Part shown: piece after piece, positions 57,046 through 64,000 of the stretch | Numbering within the stretch: position 1 is the stretch's first letter | Layout of the letters: the number at the start of each line of letters is the position of its first letter | Virus record (IMG/VR): IMGVR_UViG_3300010151_007551 | Location: 1 to 64,000 of that record | Reading direction: 5' to 3' (one strand) | DNA length: 64,000 nt | Origin: a virus | Program-made: the position numbers and the translations under genes | The notes under the pieces: model-generated | Databases searched by the model: none | The model's input: the letters and a program-made list of their open reading frames with translations, nothing else | What the model was told of the DNA's origin: nothing

Positions 57046-57850
57046 TTTAATAAATGGTATAAAGTCACTGTTTAAAAAAAACTATAAAAAAATGAATACC
57101 GAAAGATTAATAAGTCTAAAAGAAAATTTCACAGGGCAGAAGTTTCAATGGATAAAAACAAAAGATACTAGCTTAAGAGGAAAAATTGTTAAGTGCAAAG
57201 ATATAGAAGCAAGAGGAAATAAATTTATAGCATATTTCAATGATGGTTCTAAAATAGATGCAGAACTATTAAATAGAAATCTCATGTTGATTGGAGAAGG
57301 AATGGCACAACTTTCAATTGATGAAATAAATTCTATAAACGGTCCAGCTGTTCCTCCATCTAGCAGTAAAAGGCCTCCTCTTGAAAAATCTGCGAGCGGA
57401 GGTGGTCCTATCTCCATGCCAGATGATTTAAAACAGTTTCAGACGCCTCCAACTAAACACGCGCCTAATATTTCTCCAAAAGTAAACGTAACTAAACAAA
57501 CTGAAAAGAAGGCATCGGCGTCAAATATGTTTAGTATGTTTAATGCTGATGAAACGGACTTGCCATTAAATGTTAAAATAAAAATACCTAATAAAAAACT
57601 TTTAAAGTTAATGTATGAAAATGCAGATAATAAAAATAAATTTTTAATGGATCTATCTGAACACGTTTATTCCAAGATAAATAACAATATAGTTAAAGAT
57701 TCATTGGAAAAAATGTTAGTTCCTGTTTCTAGGAAGACTACTACTAAAAAAGATACAATAGTTATTTCTTCCAATGTTTCTACTTCTAAAAAAGATAAAC
57801 CTATTATAGATGGTTCTGTAGAGGTTACTGAAATAGAAAATGGAAAATGA
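57038..57850 (+). CDS. Unknown Pro/Ser-rich protein
   Basis: 270 residues from ATG at 57038, which overlaps the preceding stop and gives a good start context; an in-frame ATG at 57092 is an alternative. A helical N-terminus and a small beta module (about 25-75) are followed by a disordered Pro/Ser/Gly/Lys-rich linker (AVPPSSSKRPPLEK, GGGPISMPDD) and a helical C-terminal domain. No family recognised. The linker would suit an adaptor between replication proteins. Confidence 0.5.
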   Translation: MNNLINGIKSLFKKNYKKMNTERLISLKENFTGQKFQWIKTKDTSLRGKIVKCKDIEARGNKFIAYFNDGSKIDAELLNRNLMLIGEGMAQLSIDEINSINGPAVPPSSSKRPPLEKSASGGGPISMPDDLKQFQTPPTKHAPNISPKVNVTKQTEKKASASNMFSMFNADETDLPLNVKIKIPNKKLLKLMYENADNKNKFLMDLSEHVYSKINNNIVKDSLEKMLVPVSRKTTTKKDTIVISSNVSTSKKDKPIIDGSVEVTEIENGK

Positions 57851-58409
57851 AAAAATACAGTTTGTAAAATCTAATTTATACAACGACGATAGTTTTGAAT
57901 TAGTTTCAATAAATGCCGGTGATGATACCTTGAAAAAAGGAAGGTGTAAATCTGAAGCAGTATGCATTCTCCCATTTGATTTAAGTGAACAAAATAAAAT
58001 AAAGGATTTATATTTATTAAAACAAGAAGATTTCTTTAATAAAAATGTAATTCGTACTTGTTTAACAGAAGACATTAATGATAGCATAGATGATGATTCA
58101 TTTGATACATTTAAGCGATGTATTCATAAAGATTTAGCAATTAAAAATTTTAATAATATAGATTCATGTTATTATCTTGGAAAAATATCTCACACTGATC
58201 CCATAGTAAAGGATTATTATTGTTATGGAATATGTTTAAATGATTATATAAAGGGTCCTAATGGATTTACACCCGACCTTCCTACAGAAGAAGTTAATGG
58301 TAAATATTATACTTTAGATAAAATAAGGTTTTCTAAAGCTATAAAGGGCGAGGTGAACGATTCACTGGTATTATCTTCGTGCATGCTATTAATATCTTAT
58401 ATTTCGTAA
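57840..58409 (+). CDS. Unknown protein upstream of uvsX
   Basis: 189 residues. Acidic, many Asp/Asn, with Cys at several places (RCKSEAVC, RTC, RCIH, SCYY). Overlaps the preceding gene by 11 bases. No domain recognised; position before uvsX in a replication unit suggests a link with DNA metabolism. Confidence 0.5.
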   Translation: MENEKIQFVKSNLYNDDSFELVSINAGDDTLKKGRCKSEAVCILPFDLSEQNKIKDLYLLKQEDFFNKNVIRTCLTEDINDSIDDDSFDTFKRCIHKDLAIKNFNNIDSCYYLGKISHTDPIVKDYYCYGICLNDYIKGPNGFTPDLPTEEVNGKYYTLDKIRFSKAIKGEVNDSLVLSSCMLLISYIS

Positions 58410-58435
58410 AACCGTTACGTTATTTTTAGTAAAAA
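58410..58435 (+). promoter_or_regulatory. Possible early-type promoter before uvsX (weak)
   Basis: AACCG at 58410-58414, 15-bp spacer, then TAAAAA at 58430-58435. The -10 box lacks the final T, so it is a weaker match, but it lies correctly 27 bases before the uvsX start. Confidence 0.3.
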
Positions 58436-58462
58436 ATACTAACTAAAAATAAATTAACACAA

Positions 58463-59656
58463 ATGTCAAGAAATACAAAGGAATTACTTTCAGCTTTCAG
58501 TAAATTTAATGATAAATTAGAAAAAACCACTAAGGGAAGAGTTAAGCTTAGGGGTTTTTCTGACATAGATGAATATATTAATACTGGAAATTATCTTTTA
58601 AATGCCCAAATGTCAGGTTCATTAAGAGGAGGTTATCCAAATGCAAGAAGCCTTGGAATAGGCGGAGATTCTGGAACAGGCAAAACTTTTTTATGTATGA
58701 ACGCTATTAAAAATGCCCAAGACATGGGATATGCAGCCTTTTATATAGACACAGAAGGCGCATTAGATTCCAATGACTTTGAAAAATTTGGTATCGATAT
58801 TGAATTATTAAATTATAAAAGAATGGGATTAATATCAGAAGTAAAGTTTTTTATAGATGATATTATAAAAATGGCTGAAGAAACACCTGGTCTTAAAATG
58901 ATGATAGTTGTAGATTCTTTAACTATGTTAGAAACAAATAAGGAAGTGGCTGATAGAAAAGCTGGAAAGAATGCCCAGGACATGGGATTAAGAGCAAAGG
59001 AACTACGGCAACTTTTTAAATCGTTCACATTAGACTTATCTAATTTAAAAGTTCCATTATTATTTACTGCTCATACTTATTCCGGACAAGATCAATATAC
59101 TCCTAAACAAATGAGCGGAGGCGGTGGACCTCTCTATTCTGCAAGTGTTGTCATGATGTTAGGAAAAGGACATTTGAAAGATGATAATAAAACAAAAACT
59201 GGCGTTATAGTTAGAAGTACAACTGATAAGAACAGATTAGCTAAACCCGATAAAATAGAATTTCATATAAGCTTCCACAAAGGAATGAATCCGTATGTTG
59301 GTCTTCAAGATTATATAAGTTGGGAAAACTGTGGAGTAGGGAGGGGAAATAAACTTACTGAAAAAGAATTTAATAAATTAAAGGGAGCAGAGGCCGATGA
59401 ATGCTCAATGTTTGAAGTAGAAGGAGAAAAGTTTTATTTTTTACCAAAGGAAAGAGCTAGGAACTATATAATTAAACATTCAGGAAACATAGTTCCTACA
59501 CGAGAAATATTTACAGATAAAGTTTTTACAAGCGAAGTAATAGATGAATTAGATAAAAATATAATAATTCCAAAGTTTAGATATAGTAGTTTAAATGATG
59601 TACTAAATGAAGAGTTAACAGAATTAGAAAATTTAGATAATGCAGACATCGATTAA
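58463..59656 (+). CDS. uvsX: UvsX-type RecA recombinase
   Basis: 397 residues (T4 UvsX 391). Walker A GGDSGTGKT (67-75), YIDTEGALD, Walker B-like MMIVVDSLT (about 150) and a Gly-rich strand-exchange loop (SGGGGPLYSASVV) are in the right order for UvsX/RecA. It forms presynaptic filaments on gp32-coated DNA for recombination-dependent replication. Overlaps the next gene by 17 bases. Confidence 0.9.
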   Translation: MSRNTKELLSAFSKFNDKLEKTTKGRVKLRGFSDIDEYINTGNYLLNAQMSGSLRGGYPNARSLGIGGDSGTGKTFLCMNAIKNAQDMGYAAFYIDTEGALDSNDFEKFGIDIELLNYKRMGLISEVKFFIDDIIKMAEETPGLKMMIVVDSLTMLETNKEVADRKAGKNAQDMGLRAKELRQLFKSFTLDLSNLKVPLLFTAHTYSGQDQYTPKQMSGGGGPLYSASVVMMLGKGHLKDDNKTKTGVIVRSTTDKNRLAKPDKIEFHISFHKGMNPYVGLQDYISWENCGVGRGNKLTEKEFNKLKGAEADECSMFEVEGEKFYFLPKERARNYIIKHSGNIVPTREIFTDKVFTSEVIDELDKNIIIPKFRYSSLNDVLNEELTELENLDNADID

Positions 59657-60008
59657 AACTAAAATAAAAATTAAAGATAATCTTAAATTAAAATATTATT
59701 TGGGTTTACATTTAAGAGGAGGTTATTCTAATAATGATTCAGTTTTATTTGAGTTAATAAACTATATTATATCAAATAATGTTGAAAATAAAGATAAAAA
59801 TATATCTTATTCAAATTTAAAATTTTCTATAAAAACATTAAAATACATTTTCGGGGAAGATATTTTAAACGATGATTTTAAAAATCAAATTATTTTTAGT
59901 ATTAAAGAGTTAATTAAAGATAAAAAAATAGATGTTAATAAAAAATATTTTCATATAACTGAAGATGGAATTAACACCTTTTATAACATAAATGGTAAAT
60001 ATAAATGA
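59640..60008 (+). CDS. Unknown small basic protein between uvsX and the helicase
   Basis: 122 residues, Lys/Asn/Ile-rich, with a winged-helix-like pattern of alternate strands and helices (for example YFHITEDGINTFYNINGK at the end). In T4, gene 40 occupies this spot, but no sequence relation is claimed. It overlaps uvsX by 17 bases and gene 41 by 4 bases, so expression is coupled. Confidence 0.5.
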   Translation: MQTSIKTKIKIKDNLKLKYYLGLHLRGGYSNNDSVLFELINYIISNNVENKDKNISYSNLKFSIKTLKYIFGEDILNDDFKNQIIFSIKELIKDKKIDVNKKYFHITEDGINTFYNINGKYK

Positions 60009-61519
60009 TAGAATTTATTGAAAATATAGAGCTTCTTGAAAAAATGATTTGGAATTTCGTTTTAAATCCCAATACGGATGAAGATTTATTAAAACCAAGC
60101 AACGGAGAAGAGTTTCTTGATAAAAACGAATTGATAGTTAAAATAAAATCTAAGTACTTTCAAAACGAAGACTTGGAGTTAACTTGGAAACACGCATCTA
60201 TGTTTTTTAAGGAATATAAAAAGATTCCAACTAAAAAAGATTTACGTCAGTATTTAGATATAAAGAATCAAGAGATTAGCGATTCTGTTTTCAATGAAAT
60301 TTATAATTATAATTTATCAGAATACAATTATAGTTTTTTATATAAATATGTAAAATCATTTATATTATTGAGAAGCTTAAATGTCACAATGATAGATCTT
60401 CTTACTATGTTAAAGACAACGGATATTAATCCAGATAATATAGAAGAAGTAATAAACAGGGTTAGAAATTCTATAAATGACAAGTTGTCTGTTAATTTTG
60501 AATCGGGAAGATCGGGTTTAAATTTTTTAAATCCACTTCATCATATTCAAATATCTAAGGAAGGACTTCCGACAGGTTTTGCGTTTTTTGATAAAACACA
60601 AGGTGGTGGATGGAATCCTAAAACATTAGTTGTTTTTCAAGGTAGACCCAAGGTGGGAAAGTCTATTGTTCTAGGTAATATTGCTACTAGATCGTTTTTA
60701 TCTGGAGTAAACACTGGTGTCGTTACCGTTGAGCTTTCTGAAAATAAATATATGAAAAGATTAGGTTCTAATATATTGGAAATAAAATCAGTTGAGTATG
60801 ATAAATTTACTCAAAAAGAGGCTATGGATAAATTATTTAATAAATTAAAAATATTTAAAGAGTCAGGTAATTCCTATGGTGAATTGATAATAAAAGAATT
60901 TCCAACAGGTGGCGCTACAGCAATTGATATAGAAAATTATTTTATACGACAGGAAAAAGAATTAAATAAAAAGTTTAGAGTAATAGTTGTAGATTATATT
61001 AATTTAATGAGACCTATTAAAGAACAGGGTGGACTATATGAAAAAATAAAAGTTATATCTGAGGAATTAAGAGGAGTTGCTATGAGAAATGAATGGTGTT
61101 TAATAACAGCTACTCAAATAAAACGAGATTCCATTGATGATTTTGATTTAGGAATGGATTCTGTTGCTGAATCATTTGGTTTAATACACACCGTTGATAC
61201 TCTATATGGATTAATGAGAGGTCCCCTTGAACAGCGAATGAAAATAAAACTAATAGCGAATAGAGATAATGGATATGAAGAAAGCTATAGGTTTTACGAT
61301 ATGCACAAAGATTACATGAGATTAGCTGAATCGTTTGGAGAAAATAGTGAATATTATAGCGATGACGATCAGCTTCATCAAATGGAAGATGATCTTAGAA
61401 GATCTTATAAATCTCTGTCTGCTTCTAATAATGGAGATGAAGAAAATTCTGTTCATGCAGTTGAACTTTCTTCAGAAAAAACTACAAGTGAATATGATGA
61501 TTTATTAAATCAGATTTAA
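60005..61519 (+). CDS. 41: Replicative DNA helicase (gp41/DnaB-like)
   Basis: 504 residues (T4 gp41 475). GLPTGFAFFDKTQGGGW before Walker A GRPKVGKS (213-220), VVTVELSE (H1a-like), VIVVDYINLM (Walker B) and ATQIKRDS (sensor) are the usual order of hexameric DnaB-type helicases. The N-terminal 160 residues are the helicase-specific domain. Drives the replication fork 5'-3' with primase. Starts 4 bases before the end of the preceding gene. Confidence 0.9.
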   Translation: MIEFIENIELLEKMIWNFVLNPNTDEDLLKPSNGEEFLDKNELIVKIKSKYFQNEDLELTWKHASMFFKEYKKIPTKKDLRQYLDIKNQEISDSVFNEIYNYNLSEYNYSFLYKYVKSFILLRSLNVTMIDLLTMLKTTDINPDNIEEVINRVRNSINDKLSVNFESGRSGLNFLNPLHHIQISKEGLPTGFAFFDKTQGGGWNPKTLVVFQGRPKVGKSIVLGNIATRSFLSGVNTGVVTVELSENKYMKRLGSNILEIKSVEYDKFTQKEAMDKLFNKLKIFKESGNSYGELIIKEFPTGGATAIDIENYFIRQEKELNKKFRVIVVDYINLMRPIKEQGGLYEKIKVISEELRGVAMRNEWCLITATQIKRDSIDDFDLGMDSVAESFGLIHTVDTLYGLMRGPLEQRMKIKLIANRDNGYEESYRFYDMHKDYMRLAESFGENSEYYSDDDQLHQMEDDLRRSYKSLSASNNGDEENSVHAVELSSEKTTSEYDDLLNQI

Positions 61520-61534
61520 AATAATATAATTACG

Positions 61535-62092
61535 ATGGGTGAAAATGAAGAAAAATCTAAAAATGAAGATAAGAAAAAAGAAAAAAAGACTAGAAATCTT
61601 AGAAGAGAGGATAAAATCTTTAATAATAGATATAACCAAGGAGAAGGTTTAAAGGATCCTAACGATTATAAGTTTTCTACAGGAATCGCCGTAGATGGTG
61701 GTTATTCTAGTAATTATTTAAAGGATTTATATGACTATGAAAACAATGTAGATTATCAAATATTTTTAGAGCATATTTTTGAAATAATAAAAAAAGATGA
61801 GATTTTATCTAACATAATAGATGAAAAAGAGGGAACTAGAAATAAATTTAATAAAGAAGAAGTCAATTTTTTGTTCGAGAGAATACAGGAAATATTAAGT
61901 AAACATATTGAATACGAAAAATTTTCCAGTGCAATTTATATTTTAGAAGCTATTTCTAGCATAACTGCTATGGAATATAAAAAACTTTTTGATTTTTTAA
62001 ACTACTCATATAAAGAATCTCTTTTAACTGAACTCAACACCAAATATAAGTTCCTAGAAGGAAAAATGAATAAAAACAACAAACTATTTTAA
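61535..62092 (+). CDS. Unknown lysine-rich protein near the helicase
   Basis: 185 residues. Highly charged, disordered start (KSKNEDKKKEKKTRNLRRED) and helical rest. Lies between helicase and gp47 with 3-15-base gaps. Could be a loader or accessory factor but no match is recognised. Confidence 0.5.
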   Translation: MGENEEKSKNEDKKKEKKTRNLRREDKIFNNRYNQGEGLKDPNDYKFSTGIAVDGGYSSNYLKDLYDYENNVDYQIFLEHIFEIIKKDEILSNIIDEKEGTRNKFNKEEVNFLFERIQEILSKHIEYEKFSSAIYILEAISSITAMEYKKLFDFLNYSYKESLLTELNTKYKFLEGKMNKNNKLF

Positions 62093-62095
62093 TAG

Positions 62096-63223
62096 ATGGA
62101 ATTAAGTAATATAAATAAAATCTTTTTATTAGGGGATTTACATTTAGGCATACGTAACAATTCAATAGAATGGTCTAAATCTCAGAGTGATTTTTTAATA
62201 GAATATTTTTGTAATAAAATAGATGAATTAGGATTTAATCCTGATACTGATATTTTAATTCAAGAGGGAGATTGGTTTCATAATAGGGAAAGTACAAATA
62301 ATAGAATATGGAAAGATTCATTAAAAATATTTGATATTCTTTCTAATAAATTTAAAAGGGGCGTTTATGTTATATTAGGCAATCATGATGTTTATTATAA
62401 AGATAATAATAGCATACATTCTCTACTTGGAATTGAAAAGATGTTTGATAATATTCATGTTTTTTCAAAGCATGAGATATTACATATTAATAAATGTCAC
62501 AAATTTTTAATGTTACCTTGGGTAGAAGATGATGAACAAATAACTAAAATAGTTTCATCATATTCTGATAAAGCAGACTATATTATATGTCATGCAGACA
62601 TTAAGAATTTTAAACTCAACAAGTGGGTAAAAATAAATTCGGGTTTAGATTCTAATTACTTAAAGTCTTTTAAAAGAGTTTATTCTGGTCACATACATAT
62701 TCATCAAGAAGAAGGCAATGTTTTATATACTGGAACTCCCTATGAATTAGACAGAGGGGATAGAGGAAACGTTAAAGGCTTTTACACATTAGACGTTAGT
62801 GATTCTAAAATAAAAGAACACTTTACAGAAAATTTATTTTCGCCTAAGCACATTAAAATAGATGTTGAAGACATGTTAGAATTAAATGTAGAAAGTATTA
62901 AAAAATTGTTTAATAATAATTATGTAGATGTAATGATAAAAATAGATAAGGCAAACAGTTTTCCTGTAACCAGATTTATGGAATTAATAGACTCTTTTGA
63001 TCAAAGAAGAATTGAATTTTTTACATATAATTCATCTATTCAAAAAGAAAAGATACAAAGAGATTTAGAATTAGATAGAATAAAAGAATACGATATTTAT
63101 GAAATATTTAAAGAGTGTTTATTAGAAAGAAAGTATTCCAAAACAATGAATTCTAATATAGAAAAATATTTTAAAAATTTGTATGAAAGTACTAAAAATA
63201 ATGAAAAGGAACATTATGAATAA
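62096..63223 (+). CDS. 47: Recombination endonuclease subunit gp47 (Mre11/SbcD-like)
   Basis: 375 residues (T4 gp47 339). All metallophosphoesterase motifs are present: LLGDLHLG, EGDWFHNR, LGNHDVYY, ICHADI and SGHIHIHQ. With gp46 it processes DNA ends for recombination-dependent replication. The gene overlaps the following lipoprotein gene by 8 bases. Confidence 0.9.
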   Translation: MELSNINKIFLLGDLHLGIRNNSIEWSKSQSDFLIEYFCNKIDELGFNPDTDILIQEGDWFHNRESTNNRIWKDSLKIFDILSNKFKRGVYVILGNHDVYYKDNNSIHSLLGIEKMFDNIHVFSKHEILHINKCHKFLMLPWVEDDEQITKIVSSYSDKADYIICHADIKNFKLNKWVKINSGLDSNYLKSFKRVYSGHIHIHQEEGNVLYTGTPYELDRGDRGNVKGFYTLDVSDSKIKEHFTENLFSPKHIKIDVEDMLELNVESIKKLFNNNYVDVMIKIDKANSFPVTRFMELIDSFDQRRIEFFTYNSSIQKEKIQRDLELDRIKEYDIYEIFKECLLERKYSKTMNSNIEKYFKNLYESTKNNEKEHYE

Positions 63224-63797
63224 AGTATTATATTTCATATTTATAATTTTATATACAACTACTAGCTGTTCGTCTCAGGTCAGTATACATTCTCCAATAT
63301 TTAAAGTAAAATATTCAGAAAAACTAGAACAGCCCCTTTGTGTAGAATACAAGGTATTGTGTCCAAATGGTAACACAAGCAGAAGCGGAATGGATTTTTA
63401 TAAAGTAGATAGTGTTCATACTTCTGATAATGAAGACTATAAAAATAACATATGGGATAAAGGACATATTGCTCCAGCAGCAGCATTTAATTGTAGTAAA
63501 GATACACTTAAGCAGACTTTTAGTTATTTAAACTGTGCACTTCAACATGAATCACTAAATAGAGGTCCATGGAAAGAGCTAGAAAGATTCGAAAGAAATT
63601 TAGCTAAGTTTTTTGATGTGCACGTAATAGTTTATATTGAATTTGAAAAAGACTGTGAGGTACTAGAAACGGGCGCCTCAGTTCCCTCTGCTTTTATTAA
63701 AGTTATAGAATTTGAAAAATATAAATATACTTTTAAGTTTCCTAATTCTAATGTTTCTGGAACAAACTGGTTTAAATTTAAAGTAAAAGATAATTAA
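63216..63797 (+). CDS. Lipoprotein DNA/RNA non-specific endonuclease (NucA/Sm-type)
   Basis: 193 residues from the ATG at 63216, selected because it begins a clean lipoprotein signal peptide (MNKVLYFIFIILYTTTSC, lipidated Cys18) and is preceded by AAGGA, one of the few Shine-Dalgarno-like sites here. The NucA motif is DKGHIAPAAAF with His84 as the general base, followed by FSYLNCALQHESLNRGPWKELE: Asn115 is the metal ligand. It is predicted to act outside the cytoplasmic membrane. It lies between genes 47 and 46, which are adjacent or nearly so in T4. Possible roles: degrade released DNA, recycle nucleotides, or block competing phages. Confidence 0.8.
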   Translation: MNKVLYFIFIILYTTTSCSSQVSIHSPIFKVKYSEKLEQPLCVEYKVLCPNGNTSRSGMDFYKVDSVHTSDNEDYKNNIWDKGHIAPAAAFNCSKDTLKQTFSYLNCALQHESLNRGPWKELERFERNLAKFFDVHVIVYIEFEKDCEVLETGASVPSAFIKVIEFEKYKYTFKFPNSNVSGTNWFKFKVKDN

Positions 63798-63800
63798 AAA

Positions 63801-64000
63801 TGAAACTTATTAAATTTTCTTGGAGAAATATATGTTCTTATGGAAATAAGACACAGGAGTTTACTGTTTCAGAAAACCCACAGCTAATACTAGTTGAAGG
63901 AAAAAATGGATCTGGAAAGTCCTCAATTAAAGAAGCTCTTACTGTTTCTTTATATGGGAAATCTGCGGTTAGAAAAACAAGAGATATTCCAAATAGGATT
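63801..64000 (+). CDS. 46: Recombination endonuclease subunit gp46 (Rad50/SbcC-like), N-terminal part
   Basis: The frame is open to the window end. The first 66 residues are MKLIKFSWRNICSYGNKTQ with Walker A EGKNGSGKSS (about 34-43) and LYGKSAVRKT, the normal N-terminal end of gp46/SbcC ATPases. Partner of gp47. The remainder of the gene is beyond the window. Confidence 0.9.

Overview
This window is a piece of a large, AT-rich (about 30 % GC), T4-related contractile-tailed phage genome. Evidence for a T4-type myovirus: tail sheath, baseplate and tail genes, gp32-type single-strand binding protein, T4-type RNase H, family B DNA polymerase (N-terminal part), UvsX recombinase, gp41-type helicase, gp47/gp46 recombination nuclease and a gp55-type late sigma factor. 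A Bacteroidota (flavobacterium-like) host is inferred from three things: start codons sit in A-rich leaders almost without Shine-Dalgarno sequences, a small protein carries the Bacteroidota-type histone H1 (Hc1-like) core, and the codon use is very AT-rich. No tRNA, CRISPR array or insertion sequence was seen.

Layout. (1) 1-1824, plus strand: the 3' end of a collagen-repeat fibre gene and a small membrane protein. (2) 1825-28040, minus strand: a 26-kb late block of virion genes (tube-like, gp15-like, fibres, very large baseplate/tail proteins), with a CCA-adding enzyme embedded among them and one plus-strand gene (7019-7834) inserted the other way round. (3) 28086-30035, minus strand: late sigma factor, RuvC-like resolvase and an unknown protein. 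(4) 30131-33861, plus strand: two tiny proteins, a DEDDy exonuclease, a small lipoprotein, a PD-(D/E)XK nuclease and GroEL, closed by a strong terminator. (5) 33952-46904, plus strand: a giant virion protein, a ribosomal S1-like protein, adenosylcobalamin-dependent ribonucleotide reductase, a zincin-like peptidase, the Hc1-like protein and further likely virion proteins. (6) 47090-50971, plus strand: gp32, RNase H, GroES and an IMP dehydrogenase/GMP reductase family enzyme. (7) 50984-51546: a 560-base non-coding unit with its own promoter, many hairpins and a terminator. (8) 51572-54511, minus strand: tail sheath. (9) 54642-64000, plus strand: dUTPase, half of the DNA polymerase, four unknown genes, UvsX, helicase, gp47, a secreted lipoprotein nuclease and the start of gp46.

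How it works together. Replication and recombination genes (regions 3, 6 and 9) are served by nucleotide-supply enzymes (NrdJ, dUTPase, GuaB-like). The phage brings its own GroEL and GroES (16 kb apart), and possible translation helpers (S1-like protein, CCA-adding enzyme). Two promoter classes can be read by eye: AAC(C/T)N-N15-TA(T/G)AAT before early-type plus-strand units, and a T4-late-like ATAAATA box about 20 bases before the start codons of several virion genes, matching the presence of a gp55-type sigma factor.

The most unusual items are the orphan structured RNA unit, the DNA polymerase that stops before its catalytic motifs B and C, the surface lipoprotein nuclease between genes 47 and 46, the S1-like protein, the Hc1-like protein, and a GC-rich patch in the tip of a tail fibre.
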